The notes: generated by a model from the letters alone, not told the origin. Positions 24,606 to 33,584 are shown, counted from the stretch's first letter. The stretch is 64,000 nt of DNA from Nesterenkonia sandarakina (GCF_013410215.1 NZ_JACCFQ010000001.1:1860001-1924000); one strand, 5' to 3'. Made by a program: numbers and translations.

Positions 24606-25511
24606 ATGATCGATTCGCGTTTGCAGCTTCTGATCGCCGTGAGCGAGTACGGAACGGTGACGGCCGCGGCGGAGGTGTTGTTCCGCAGTCCCTCGGGGGT
24701 TTCGCGGCAGATCAAGCAGCTCGAGGCGGAGATCGACCTGGACCTCCTCGAGCACGAGGGGCGCCGGGTGAAGCTCACCCCGGCAGGTCAACGGTTGGTC
24801 GAGCACACCCGGGCCTTGAACGCTCAGTGGGAGTCAGCGCTCAGCGACACCGCTTCGGCTGCCACGCAACTATGCGGCCCCGTGTCCATCGGCGGTTTCG
24901 CCACCGTTCTGACCTCGATCGTGACCCCAGCCGTGGTGCGGCTGCGCAAGGATCACCAGATGCTGCGGCCCATGGCCAAGGAGATCTACTCACAGGAGAT
25001 CACCCGAGCACTCGAGACCGGTGCGATCGATGTGGGCCTCTTCGTCGCGGACGAATCCATGAGTCGCCTTCCTGCCTATATTGAAGTCGCCGGGTTCATG
25101 GACGATCCGATCGACCTCCTGGTGCACCAGTCTCACCCCTTCGCGGCGCGGGATGAGGTGCGGCTGGAGGAGGCGCGCGATGAGGAATGGGTCACCGGGC
25201 TGCCGCACCAGGACTCCTATAAGGAGCTCTACGCGGCGACGCGCTCAGCCGGATACGCTCCCCGCGCAAGCCATTACGCACAGGACCTCACCGCGACGGC
25301 TGCCCTTGTGGCCGCAGGACTGGGTATTGCGGCGGTCCCCCGACTCGCGCAGGAGATCTCTCATCCCCGGGTGCGTCGCATCCCGCTGGCGGGGGAGCAC
25401 CGTCCGCACCGCCGCATCATGCTCACGTTTCGGGCCGGCTCACGGGGCAATCCGCGGATCGATTCCGCGATCGCTGCCCTAGAGCACGCCCGCCCCAGTT
25501 ACCTGCGCTGA
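24606..25511 (+). CDS. LysR family transcriptional regulator
   Basis: A 301-residue regulator with an N-terminal winged HTH (residues 1-60, including TAAAEVLFRSPSGVSRQIKQLE) and a LysR substrate-binding domain. It is divergent from the MFS exporter and probably controls it and itself through the 72-bp shared region. The inducer is unknown. ATG 24606 gives the standard LysR N-terminus; an in-frame ATG at 24585 is an alternative. Confidence 0.93.
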   Translation: MIDSRLQLLIAVSEYGTVTAAAEVLFRSPSGVSRQIKQLEAEIDLDLLEHEGRRVKLTPAGQRLVEHTRALNAQWESALSDTASAATQLCGPVSIGGFATVLTSIVTPAVVRLRKDHQMLRPMAKEIYSQEITRALETGAIDVGLFVADESMSRLPAYIEVAGFMDDPIDLLVHQSHPFAARDEVRLEEARDEEWVTGLPHQDSYKELYAATRSAGYAPRASHYAQDLTATAALVAAGLGIAAVPRLAQEISHPRVRRIPLAGEHRPHRRIMLTFRAGSRGNPRIDSAIAALEHARPSYLR

Positions 25512-25586
25512 GGTCGGAGCGTGCGGACGGGTAGGCGGTGGCCATTAAGCTGAATCTGTCCGGCACACCTGATGGTGAGGAGTCCT

Positions 25587-26465
25587 GTGGAGGCGCAGCT
25601 GCAACAGCTTGAGACGGCGGTCACCCGCCTGGCTGCTGATCAGCCGTTCGTGCTCTCCTGGGAGATCCGCCCGATCGGCACCGGTGAGGTCATCGGCGGG
25701 GGCCCCACCCGCGCCGTCGCCTCCTTCAGCACCCGCAAGGTCAGCGTGCTGCTGGCCTGCCTGGCCCTGGTGCAGACCGGAGAGCTCAGCCTCGAAGGCC
25801 GCTGGGTGATCACCGAGGAGATGAAGGACGGCGTCCAGGCTGGCATCATGCGCAACCTCTCCGTCGGAATCTCCCTGAGCCTGCGCGACTGCCTGCTGCA
25901 GATGATGAGCACCTCGGACAACATCTGCACCCAGCTGGTCTTCCACGCGATCGGCTCCGTCCGCCCCGACTCGCTGCAATGGGTCAACGACTACTGCGCC
26001 TGGACGGGCCTGCACGCCACCGTGCACCGCGAGATCTTCCCCCGCACCGGCGACCTCACCTGGGGCCACTCCCTGGACACCCTCACCACGACGACGGCGC
26101 AGGATCAGTCCCGCTTGCTGGAGAAGCTCGGCCGGGGGTGCCAGGGTGACGCCGCCGCTGCGGAGCTGCTGCTTTCCCAAGAGCTCTGTGCGTTCGCCCG
26201 CGAGGCGATGCTGGGGATCTTCACCCCGGCGCTGGGTGTGGCCTGCACCGGTGTCCGGTTCGCGGAGAAGAACGGACGCGGACTGCGCAGCCTTTCCCAG
26301 GTGGGACTGGCACTCTCCGGAGACGGTGTTCCGCTCGCGGCGGTGGCGGCCTACGCCGAGAACATCCCGACTCAGCTGCCCTCCGGGGTCCCTGGGCGGG
26401 TGGCGGTCTTCGACCTGTTTGCTGCGCTGGGACTCGCGGTGGAGGAGTGGTCGCATGGTCGCTGA
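25587..26465 (+). CDS. Serine hydrolase of the beta-lactamase (class A-like) fold
   Basis: A 292-residue penicillin-binding/beta-lactamase superfamily protein with all three active-site motifs: STRK (SxxK, 48-51), SDN (110-112) and KNG (228-230, the KTG equivalent). There is no signal peptide, so it is probably cytoplasmic, which is unusual for a true beta-lactamase; an esterase or peptidase role is likelier. GTG 25587 is chosen because GAGGAG lies just upstream; the frame also has ATG 25572. The last 11 bases overlap the next gene, which encodes a diverged paralogue. Confidence 0.85.
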   Translation: MEAQLQQLETAVTRLAADQPFVLSWEIRPIGTGEVIGGGPTRAVASFSTRKVSVLLACLALVQTGELSLEGRWVITEEMKDGVQAGIMRNLSVGISLSLRDCLLQMMSTSDNICTQLVFHAIGSVRPDSLQWVNDYCAWTGLHATVHREIFPRTGDLTWGHSLDTLTTTTAQDQSRLLEKLGRGCQGDAAAAELLLSQELCAFAREAMLGIFTPALGVACTGVRFAEKNGRGLRSLSQVGLALSGDGVPLAAVAAYAENIPTQLPSGVPGRVAVFDLFAALGLAVEEWSHGR

Positions 26466-27345
26466 GGTGGAGAGGGTGACCCTCGACGAGTGCGCGGTGG
26501 CGTATCCGCACATGCGCTTCACCGTGGCTGCCGCCGGCTCGCCCGGGGTGGTCGCTGAGTCTCGAGCGGAGGAGCCGCATGATCTTGCAGGGATCGGCAA
26601 GCTTCTGTTCGGGCTCACCTTGGCCCAGCTCGGCGAGGCGGGAGCGGGCTTCTTCGAGCGGGCCATCACGGTGACCGCAGATCACCGCGCCGCCGCACGC
26701 ACCGGCACGCTGCGCCTGATGAGCGGGGATCTGGAGCTCAGCGTGGATGATGCGCTGAACCTGGTCTTCTCCACCGGCGACGGCGCCTGCGTGCTCGCGC
26801 TGCGGGACGTCGTTGATGCTGAGGGCGTGGACCTCTTCGCCCAGGCCTGTGAGGTCTCTGCGGTGCTGGGTCTCGACTCGGTGCGGCTCACCGGGATCGA
26901 AGCCGATGCCTCCTGGGGTGAGGGACTGCTGGGGCAGACCACGACGGCCGCCACGGTACAGCTGCTGCGCCTGCTCGGCACCCCTGGGGATCTCGCATCG
27001 GGTGCGGAGAGCGATTCATCACGGGCCTGGGGTGTCTCCTCCGCGATGCTGCGACGGGTCTCCGGTTGGATGGGCAAGGTCTTCGAGCCCGCCGGACTGG
27101 CCTCGGCACTGCCCGGGTATGGTCCGCGCCGAGTGCCGCACCAGACGCTGTCCGGCTGGGAGCTCACGGCTGCCGGCGCGGAGCGCGGATACAGCTCGGT
27201 CCTGTCTCTGCCCAACCAGGCTGGGGAGTGGGTGCACGTGGCGGCCCACCTGCCGCCGTCGTCGGCGGGTGTCGTCTCTCCGCGGGACGTCTCCGCCGTG
27301 CTCGGGACCCTGGGCCTCGCGGCCTACCACTCAGCAAGCCGCTGA
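26455..27345 (+). CDS. Catalytically degenerate paralogue of the upstream serine hydrolase
   Basis: A 296-residue product that aligns along its length with the upstream serine hydrolase but has lost its catalytic residues. Where the partner has STRK it has GIGK (46-49), where the partner has SDN it has GDG (108-110), and the KNG motif is replaced. It is still a full-length frame without stops and shares an 11-bp overlap with its partner, so it is probably expressed as a pseudo-enzyme, perhaps a regulatory or heterodimer subunit. An accidental pseudogene is less likely given the intact frame and coupling. Confidence 0.75.
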   Translation: MVAEVERVTLDECAVAYPHMRFTVAAAGSPGVVAESRAEEPHDLAGIGKLLFGLTLAQLGEAGAGFFERAITVTADHRAAARTGTLRLMSGDLELSVDDALNLVFSTGDGACVLALRDVVDAEGVDLFAQACEVSAVLGLDSVRLTGIEADASWGEGLLGQTTTAATVQLLRLLGTPGDLASGAESDSSRAWGVSSAMLRRVSGWMGKVFEPAGLASALPGYGPRRVPHQTLSGWELTAAGAERGYSSVLSLPNQAGEWVHVAAHLPPSSAGVVSPRDVSAVLGTLGLAAYHSASR

Positions 27346-27370
27346 GGGTGCGCCTCGGTAGACTCCATCC

Positions 27371-27583
27371 ATGCGCCGAGCCCTGAACCTGTGTGTCCTT
27401 GCCGCAAGTCTGGGGCTCATCATGCTGACCGGAATTCTTCTGGTCACCGGCACGTGGGGAATCGAGTTGGGGTGGGGGCCTGCTCTGGCGTTGCTGGGTC
27501 TTGCACTGTGTGCCGTATCCGCCCTGGTGGGGCTGCGGGGATCTAGCCGGCGCCTGGGTAATGCAGAGGAAATCACCAGGTGA
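27371..27583 (+). CDS. Small membrane protein, two helices
   Basis: A 70-residue frame with two hydrophobic segments (about 7-28 and 35-55) and a basic C-terminus (GSSRRLGNAEEITR). The amino-acid pattern fits a real membrane protein, but there is no clear ribosome binding site. Function unknown. Confidence 0.5.
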   Translation: MRRALNLCVLAASLGLIMLTGILLVTGTWGIELGWGPALALLGLALCAVSALVGLRGSSRRLGNAEEITR

Positions 27584-27651
27584 CACCCATACGTTGGAGT
27601 CAGGTGCCAAATTCATTCGGGTACTGACAACGATTCGATGTGAGGAGTCAC

Positions 27652-27879
27652 ATGCTGACCACACTGCACAATCTCGGTTTCCGTTCGGAGCACGCCTACA
27701 ACGCTGCGCTCGCCTCGGTTGCGCTGTCCTTCGGCAGCTGGACCGTCTCCCGCTTCAAGAAGGATGACTCCAAGCCGCAGGCTGATCGCTGGGGCATCTT
27801 CGTAGGCCACTGGGCCCCCACCTTCTTCGGTTTGGGTCTGGCGCTCTCGCAGTATGAGAACAAGGGCAAGAAGCGCTGA
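27652..27879 (+). CDS. Small conserved hypothetical protein
   Basis: A 75-residue protein. It begins MLTTLHNLGFRSEHAYN and contains two weakly hydrophobic stretches and a basic C-terminus (NKGKKR). GAGGAG lies four bases before ATG 27652, and a strong intrinsic terminator follows 18 bases after the stop, so it looks like a real, independently transcribed gene. Similar short proteins occur in Micrococcales, but no function is known to me. Confidence 0.65.
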   Translation: MLTTLHNLGFRSEHAYNAALASVALSFGSWTVSRFKKDDSKPQADRWGIFVGHWAPTFFGLGLALSQYENKGKKR

Positions 27880-27897
27880 TTCCAGCATTTCTCTCAA

Positions 27898-27930
27898 GGG
27901 GCACCGCCGATCATCGGCGGTGCCCCTTTT
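27898..27930 (+). terminator. Intrinsic terminator
   Basis: A perfect 13-bp stem (27898-27910 with 27914-27926) around a TCA loop is followed directly by TTTT. It ends the small hypothetical gene upstream. Confidence 0.92.
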
Positions 27931-28010
27931 GCATGCCTGACGAATTCTTCTTGGTATAGATATTTCCATTCGGGGGTTTCATTGAAATTCTCAATCCGTA
28001 GACTCGAGGG

Positions 28011-28316
28011 ATGCTGAAGAAAGCACAACGATTTCTTGCAGGCATCGCCGCCGCGCTGCTCATCGGGTGGTTCGTGCAGCTGTTCTTCGGCGGTGAATGG
28101 ATCGGCCAGCAGTGGCTCTCTAGCTCGGCCACGGTGACCACGGTCCTCGCGGGGCTGCTGCACATGCTCAAGCCCTCCACGGAGGGCGAGGATTCAGACG
28201 ACGAGTACCGGGACCCGGCGCGGGAGAGCGCATCCTCGGGTGCCATCGACCCCACGTCTCAGCCGGTCGGCTTTGGTGGGGATCCGCTCGGGCGCTGGTG
28301 GCGCCGGCAGACCTGA
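28011..28316 (+). CDS. Small membrane protein with acidic tail
   Basis: A 101-residue frame: a basic start (MLKKAQRF), one or two hydrophobic helices (about 9-30 and 38-54), then an acidic, flexible tail (STEGEDSDDEY) ending in WWRRQT. Function unknown. There is no convincing ribosome binding site, but the organisation is that of a genuine membrane protein. Confidence 0.55.
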   Translation: MLKKAQRFLAGIAAALLIGWFVQLFFGGEWIGQQWLSSSATVTTVLAGLLHMLKPSTEGEDSDDEYRDPARESASSGAIDPTSQPVGFGGDPLGRWWRRQT

Positions 28317-28420
28317 GGGCCTGAGGTGTCGTTGAGCCCGACCTGGCGCGCGAGTCCTGTTATGGAAGTGCGTACGAGTATCGTCTTTACGTAATAACGT
28401 GACTCGGCTAGCCTGAAGCC

Positions 28421-28945
28421 ATGGCCGAACATGACAGTTTCGAGGGGCTGGCCGAGCGTCTCACGCAGGTGGAGGAGCGGCTCGCCGCACTCGAATCCTC
28501 CGAATCGGCGGGATTGACGTCCTCATCCACGGATCACCACGAGGTCTTCTGGGCACTCGAGGGGCTCAAGCAGCGCGTCCAGGATGGCTCCGGCGCGGTG
28601 CTGATGACCGGCGCGGCCACGGTGCCCAAAGGTGAGCACGTGCAGTGGCAGATGCAGAGCTCGGTGCAGGAGATGTTCGAGACCGACTTCGGCTCCCGCG
28701 CGGAATCCCTCTCGGCGCTGGCGCACCCGGTGCGACTCCAACTGCTCCAGCGGCTGCTCACCGATGCCTCCTCCGTGGAGGAGATTCGCGAGGCCGGAGA
28801 TTTCGGCACCACTGGGCAGGTCTATCACCATCTGCGGCAACTGGTCGCCGCAGGCTGGGTGGCTTCGCGCGGCTCCGGCCGCTATGAGGTGCCACCGGCC
28901 CGGATCGTGCCGCTGCTGGTGATCCTGCTCGGAGTGGACCGCTGA
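28421..28945 (+). CDS. ArsR-like winged-helix regulator
   Basis: A 174-residue protein with an N-terminal coiled-coil-like region (VEERLAALESSE) and a winged helix (about 95-160: LSALAHPVRLQLLQRL, then GTTGQVYHHLRQLVAAGWV). It overlaps the following M23 peptidase gene by one base (TGATG), so the two are co-translated. It probably controls the peptidase operon. TTACGTAA at 28387-28394, just upstream of the start, is a candidate operator. Confidence 0.82.
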   Translation: MAEHDSFEGLAERLTQVEERLAALESSESAGLTSSSTDHHEVFWALEGLKQRVQDGSGAVLMTGAATVPKGEHVQWQMQSSVQEMFETDFGSRAESLSALAHPVRLQLLQRLLTDASSVEEIREAGDFGTTGQVYHHLRQLVAAGWVASRGSGRYEVPPARIVPLLVILLGVDR

Positions 28946-29814
28946 TGCGCCGTGCGATCTCCCGGTTGAAGCCGCTCTGGCTGGTTCCCATTCTGCTCGG
29001 AGCGCTGCTGGGAGTCCTCGGCGTCCTCGATGTGGTGCCAGACTTCGTCGCCGCCGTCCCGCCGCCCGTGATCGTCACCGCGATCGCCCTGGGTGTGGTG
29101 CTCTTCGCCGTCCACCCCAGAGCCGAGGCCCATCAGCCGCACCGGATGGCGGCGCCCGTCCGTGGTCGCTGGGCTGCGCTGAACACACCCGGTCAGCAGC
29201 TCCCAAGCCATGGCTCCAGGTTCCTGGGGCAGTACGCCGCCGTCGACATCTTGCGCCCGACCACCCCGGCGACCCCTGCCAAGCTTCGCAAGGCGTGGCG
29301 AAACTCCACGCCCCAGGAGTATCCGAGCTTCGGGGAGGCGGTGTATGCGATGGCGCCGGGTGTGGTCACGGCCACTTGGTCGCGGTCACGGGATCACCGG
29401 GCGCGAAACACCTGGCAGAGCCTGGTGTTCATGCTCGTCCTGGAGGGTTCACTGCGCTCGGTCGCCGGACGGGCGGCACTGCTGGGCAATCACGTGATCG
29501 TCCGACACGCCGATGGTACCGCCGCCGTCTACGCCCACCTTCGGAGGGGCGGCGTAGCGGTGCAGAAGGGGCAGCAGGTGGGAGTCGGGAATCAGCTTGG
29601 GGAGGTCGGCAACACCGGGAACTCCTCAGAGCCACACCTGCACGTGCACCTGATGGATCGTGCGAACCCCAATGCGGCCGCAGGTCTGAAGATGACCTGG
29701 ACGGACATCACCCGGTCCGAAGAGATCGAGCCGTCCCTGGCAGAGATCGCGAAGCAGCCCGAACCCAACGCCGTGCTGAGCATGCCGCGCAACGGGGAGA
29801 TCTTCGAGGCCTGA
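28945..29814 (+). CDS. M23 family metallopeptidase, membrane anchored
   Basis: A 289-residue protein: two N-terminal hydrophobic segments (about 10-30 and 41-56), then an extracytoplasmic LytM/M23 domain. SHGSRFLGQYAAVD provides the first zinc ligands, AVYAHLRRG the catalytic histidine region, and SEPHLHVHL the HxH zinc motif. It would cleave peptidoglycan peptide cross-links, or act as a divisome or wall regulator. It is coupled to the upstream winged-helix regulator. Confidence 0.87.
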   Translation: MRRAISRLKPLWLVPILLGALLGVLGVLDVVPDFVAAVPPPVIVTAIALGVVLFAVHPRAEAHQPHRMAAPVRGRWAALNTPGQQLPSHGSRFLGQYAAVDILRPTTPATPAKLRKAWRNSTPQEYPSFGEAVYAMAPGVVTATWSRSRDHRARNTWQSLVFMLVLEGSLRSVAGRAALLGNHVIVRHADGTAAVYAHLRRGGVAVQKGQQVGVGNQLGEVGNTGNSSEPHLHVHLMDRANPNAAAGLKMTWTDITRSEEIEPSLAEIAKQPEPNAVLSMPRNGEIFEA

Positions 29815-29975
29815 CCCGGGGAGCGGGGTTGAAGCCGGGGCCGACGTCGGCCTTGGGCGGAGATCCTCATCGCTGGGGCGCAAACGGTTGGAATCTCCCC
29901 GGCGACAGGCGTCAAAGCACCCGTTCTCGCCCCAGGAATGCGTGCCGCGCAGTTCACGTACCGGCGTCACGTGTC

Positions 29976-30752
29976 CTAGCCCGGTCTGATCGGTGGCGCG
30001 GTGTCACCGCCGGGCCCACCCGCACCGTGCACCGGTCGGGCGTTCGGCGGGGGTTCACCGACCTCGTCTACGGTGTGGCCGCTGCACGCGGTCTTGGTGA
30101 CACTGGCCCGCTGGATGCGCGAAATGGTGAACCATCGCATGGCATCACGCGACCGGCACCACCCCACGAGGTGCCACTGCCCGTTCGTGGAGGCGAAGAG
30201 CACCGGCTCGACGTCGCGAGTCGTCGTGGCACCCTCTCGCGAGGTGTAGCGGATTCTGACGACGCGCTGCTCGGACATCGCCTCCTCCAGGGCTGACCTG
30301 ATGGCGCGTGAGCTGAAGGGAGGCGTGTTGACCCAGACGCGACCCGCCAGCTCCTCGGCGCGCACCCGGGTCCTGGGATCGAGGACGTCGAGGATCTTCT
30401 GAACCCCGGCTCCCGCCAGATCGGAGTAGGGAGCTTCGGGTGCCGCGGACACGGCCGCCAGCAGGGCGACCGCCTGCGACGCGGACAGCGTGACAGGCGG
30501 CAGGGACGCGCCCACGGCCAATCCGTAGCCACCGCCCGGACCTGGACGCGACCAGACGGGTGCTCCGCTGCTCTCGAGCGCCGCGAGGTCCCGCTTCACT
30601 GTCCGCACGGAGACCCCGAACTCTCGCGACAGCCGCTCCGCGGAACACCCGCGAGTCCCGTGACGACGCAGCATCTCGGAGAGCGCATGCAGCCGCTCGG
30701 CTCGCTTCACCGGGTCGTCCAGATCAAATTCATGACATAGATAGTGACACAC
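29976..30752 (-). CDS. HTH-WYL domain transcriptional regulator (YafY family)
   Basis: A 258-residue protein with an N-terminal HTH_11 domain (about 15-75: ERLHALSEMLRRHG, then LSREFGVSVRTVKRDLAALE) and a WYL-type ligand-sensing domain (about 150-235: RVVRIRYTSREGATTTRDVEP and GQWHLVGWCRSRD). WYL proteins respond to small ligands or nucleic acid. It is divergent from an alpha/beta hydrolase with a 31-bp gap, so it very likely regulates that gene. GTG 30710 is an alternative start that begins directly at the HTH. Confidence 0.9.
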   Translation of the reverse strand: MCHYLCHEFDLDDPVKRAERLHALSEMLRRHGTRGCSAERLSREFGVSVRTVKRDLAALESSGAPVWSRPGPGGGYGLAVGASLPPVTLSASQAVALLAAVSAAPEAPYSDLAGAGVQKILDVLDPRTRVRAEELAGRVWVNTPPFSSRAIRSALEEAMSEQRVVRIRYTSREGATTTRDVEPVLFASTNGQWHLVGWCRSRDAMRWFTISRIQRASVTKTACSGHTVDEVGEPPPNARPVHGAGGPGGDTAPPIRPG

Positions 30753-30783
30753 CCCTGTCCATCTCGGCTATGAAACTGGTGGC

Positions 30784-31542
30784 ATGACACCGAATACAGA
30801 GAATCCGCCCATCATCCTCATCGCCGGTCACTGGCTGGGCGCCTGGGCCTGGGACGAGGTCCTTGAACACCTCAACACCAGCCAGCTCCACGCCCTCGCG
30901 ATCACATTGCCCGGTCTGGAGAGCGAGGATCCACAGCGCACCGCAGCGACCCTCGACGATCAGGCCGCCGCCATCCAGGACGTCATGACCCAGGCCGGAG
31001 CCTCCAGGGACAGGCCCGCAGTGATCGTGGCGCACAGCGGGGCCAACGCCCCCGTCAGCCTGGTCCTCGACCGTAATCCCGACCTCACCCAAAAAGTGGT
31101 GTGGGTCGACTCCGGGCCGGTGGCCCCCGGGAGCAGCTTCGCCCCAGACCTCCCCGAGTCCGTGACGGAGCTGCCGCTGCCGCCCTTCGATGCCCTCGCC
31201 GAGCAGGCCAGCCTGGAAGGCCTGAGCGCCGAGGTCCTTGAACGTTTCCGGGCCCGGGCTGTTCCTGAACCTGCTCCGGTGCTTCGGGAGTCGGTCGCGC
31301 TCAGCAACGAGGCCCGCGGAAGGATCCCCACCACGTTGGTGTGCTGCTCGCTCCCGGGGGCGCAGGTCCTGGAGCTGGCCCGCACCGGACACCCCATGTT
31401 CGCCGAGGTCACGACGCTCGAGGACCTCGACGTCGTCGATCTTCCGACGGGGCATTGGCCCATGTGGAGCCGTCCCCGAGATCTCGCCGAGGTCATCGCG
31501 AGGGCGGCTTCGCAGACCCGCGGCGCTGACCGCACGGCCTGA
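30784..31542 (+). CDS. Alpha/beta hydrolase
   Basis: A 252-residue soluble alpha/beta hydrolase. The oxyanion region is LIAGHWLGAWAWDEV, the nucleophile elbow is AHSGA (the first Gly of GxSxG replaced by Ala) and the catalytic His lies in LPTGHWPMW. The substrate is probably a small ester. Regulation by the divergent WYL regulator is likely. Confidence 0.87.
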   Translation: MTPNTENPPIILIAGHWLGAWAWDEVLEHLNTSQLHALAITLPGLESEDPQRTAATLDDQAAAIQDVMTQAGASRDRPAVIVAHSGANAPVSLVLDRNPDLTQKVVWVDSGPVAPGSSFAPDLPESVTELPLPPFDALAEQASLEGLSAEVLERFRARAVPEPAPVLRESVALSNEARGRIPTTLVCCSLPGAQVLELARTGHPMFAEVTTLEDLDVVDLPTGHWPMWSRPRDLAEVIARAASQTRGADRTA

Positions 31543-31554
31543 AACAGGTCAGCT

Positions 31555-31593
31555 GAGTCCGGCCGGCGAGTCCGGCCGGCGAGTCCGGCCGGC
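31555..31593. repeat. 13-bp tandem repeat (3 copies)
   Basis: GAGTCCGGCCGGC is repeated three times without change, in the intergenic region after the hydrolase stop. Each unit contains the palindrome CCGGCCGG. Confidence 0.85.
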
Positions 31594-31693
31594 CCGGCCC
31601 ACCGGAGCAGACCCGCGCCGTCGTCGTCGTTGATATCCGGCGCTCTGCCTGTGCTGACCCCGACGCGTGTGGTGTCATAGGCCCATAGGTGAT

Positions 31694-31740
31694 GACGAAC
31701 CACACGCAGCGACGAACCACAAGCAGCGACGAACAACAGG
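31694..31740. repeat. 17-bp direct repeats immediately upstream of ku
   Basis: GACGAACCACACGCAGC (31694-31710), a one-base variant (31711-31727) and a truncated third copy (31728-31740) end nine bases before the Ku start. The third copy runs into the AGGAG ribosome binding site, so the repeats form the 5' leader or promoter region of ku. Confidence 0.8.
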
Positions 31741-31748
31741 AGTGAACC

Positions 31749-32636
31749 ATGCGGGCAATCTGGTCTGGCGACGTGTCCTTCGGCCTGGTGACGGTGCCGA
31801 TCAAGCTGTATTCGGCCACCCGCAGCCATGATCTGTCCCTGCATCAGGTCCACGACGACGACGGCGGCCGGATCCGCTACGAGCGGCACTGCGAGGTCTG
31901 CGGCGAGAAGGTGGACTATAAGGACATCGACAAGGCCTATGACTCCGGGGAATCCACAGTGATCCTGACCAAGGAGGAGCTCGGGGAGCTGCCCGCGGAC
32001 GACTCCAAGGAGATCGCGGTGGAGCAGTTCGTGCCCGAGGACCAGATCGACTCCATGGAGCTGGACAAGTCCTACTACCTGGAGCCCTCGGGGAAGTCCG
32101 CGAAGGCCTATGTGCTGCTGCGCCGGACCCTGGAGGAGTCCTCCAGGGTGGCCATCGTGACGTTCACGCTGCGCTCGAAGACCCGGCTCGGGGTGCTGCG
32201 CGTGCGCGGGGATGTGATCGTGCTGCAGGGGCTGCGCTGGGCCGATGAGCTGCGGGACCCGGAGTTCGACGTCCCGAAGTCCCGGCTGACCAAGAAGGAA
32301 CAAGAGATGGCCAGCTCGCTGGTGGACTCCTACGCCGAGGACTTCGACCCGGAGCGGTTCAAGGACGAGTACCAGGATCAGCTGCACACCCTGGTGGAGG
32401 AGAAGCTCGCCCACGGCGAAGACATCGACACCGAGGCGACCTTCGGCGAGGTCGAGGATGACGAGGAGGGCGACGGCAACGTCATCGACCTGATGGAGGC
32501 GCTGAAGCAGTCCGTGGACTCCCGGCGGAAGAGCACGGGCAAGGGCTCCGGAGACTCCGGGCAGGAGAAGTCCGGCAGCAAGAAGACGCAAGCGGCTAAG
32601 AGCTCAGGCTCCAGCCAGAAGAAGAAGGCCAGCTGA
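31749..32636 (+). CDS. ku: Non-homologous end joining protein Ku
   Basis: Homodimeric ring protein that binds DNA ends and recruits LigD. The 295-residue product starts with MRAIWSGDVSFGLVTVPIKL, the conserved Ku N-terminus, contains CEVCGEKVDYKDIDK and ends in a Lys/Ser-rich disordered tail of about 45 residues that in actinobacterial Ku proteins tunes DNA binding. AGGAG precedes ATG 31749. ligD lies 19.5 kb away on the other strand. Direct repeats occupy the leader. Confidence 0.97.
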   Translation: MRAIWSGDVSFGLVTVPIKLYSATRSHDLSLHQVHDDDGGRIRYERHCEVCGEKVDYKDIDKAYDSGESTVILTKEELGELPADDSKEIAVEQFVPEDQIDSMELDKSYYLEPSGKSAKAYVLLRRTLEESSRVAIVTFTLRSKTRLGVLRVRGDVIVLQGLRWADELRDPEFDVPKSRLTKKEQEMASSLVDSYAEDFDPERFKDEYQDQLHTLVEEKLAHGEDIDTEATFGEVEDDEEGDGNVIDLMEALKQSVDSRRKSTGKGSGDSGQEKSGSKKTQAAKSSGSSQKKKAS

Positions 32637-32651
32637 GACGCAGGAGCCCGG

Positions 32652-33584
32652 TCAGCGCACCGGACGCGAGGGCGGCTGCTTCGTGGTGAAGGTGATCGTG
32701 ATCCAGCTGTGCGGATCATCGCCGTCCAACTGGGTCCGGGTCTCATCGCGCACCCGGTCCCAGTCCTCCAGGGACCGAAGCCCCTGATCCTCCGGGACAT
32801 AGAAGACGACGTCGACGGTGCGCGCTCGGCCCTGCTGGGAGGCATAGACCCGGTAGTCGGAGAATCCTTCAGCCTCGGCGACGTCCTGAGCGGCTGTCTC
32901 CGCGCGTGCCTTGAGCTCAGGCGGGGTGACCAGGGAGATCTCGGCCACGGCCTTGCGCAGGGTGGCGAAGGGCATCGGCAGCAGGATCAGGGCGACCACC
33001 GCCAACACCGCCGGGTCCACGTAGGGCATGGCCCACTCCGCCTCGGTCCCGTCGATGAGCATCCCGATCAGGAACGCCGCCAGCAGCGCCCCGGTGACGC
33101 CGCCGGCCATGATCCAGCCCTTGACGTCCATCGCGACCAGGGCGGAGTCGATCTTCTTATTGGCGCGGTGTTCGATGAGTGCGATGACCAGGCACAGCAC
33201 TGCCACGACGGCGGCGTAGAGGACCGCCGGGCCGAATTCGACCTCGCGGCCGCCGGAGGTCAGAGCGGCGATGGCCTGGAACAACGCGTAGGTGGCCACC
33301 GACATCATCAACAGAGCATTCACCGCCAAGAGCATCGGCTCGAAATGCCAGAACCCCATGGTGAACCGGTCCTGGGTGCGCCGGGAGAGCGCGTTGGACG
33401 CCGACTTCGCGATCAGCCCGGCCAGGGTGATGGACACCACGGACATCACCGCGTCGACCAGTGAGAAGACGCCGTCAAAGAGGATCGCGAAGGATCCCGA
33501 CACGAGACCGAACCCGATTCCGAGGGCTGAGACGATCAGGATTCCGATGAGGGAGACCTTCAGAGTCTGCTGTTCCGTGCGCAT
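32652..33584 (-). CDS. Cation diffusion facilitator family transporter
   Basis: A 310-residue CDF protein with about six helices. SFAILFDGVFSLVDAVMS holds the metal-site aspartates of helix 2, and the DSALVAMDVKGWIMAGG segment gives the helix 5 counterpart. A cytoplasmic C-terminal domain of about 90 residues follows. It would export divalent metal in exchange for protons. ATG 33584 (MRTEQQTLK) is preferred over the frame-opening Met at 33629. It converges with ku. Confidence 0.87.
   Translation of the reverse strand: MRTEQQTLKVSLIGILIVSALGIGFGLVSGSFAILFDGVFSLVDAVMSVVSITLAGLIAKSASNALSRRTQDRFTMGFWHFEPMLLAVNALLMMSVATYALFQAIAALTSGGREVEFGPAVLYAAVVAVLCLVIALIEHRANKKIDSALVAMDVKGWIMAGGVTGALLAAFLIGMLIDGTEAEWAMPYVDPAVLAVVALILLPMPFATLRKAVAEISLVTPPELKARAETAAQDVAEAEGFSDYRVYASQQGRARTVDVVFYVPEDQGLRSLEDWDRVRDETRTQLDGDDPHSWITITFTTKQPPSRPVR

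Noticed and set aside
24534-24806. N-terminal extension of the MFS transporter frame
   Set aside because: It is antisense to the start of the LysR gene and hydrophilic, with no membrane segment or ribosome binding site.
31555-31740. CRISPR-like array
   Set aside because: Units are contiguous 13- and 17-bp tandem repeats without unique spacers, and no cas gene is near.
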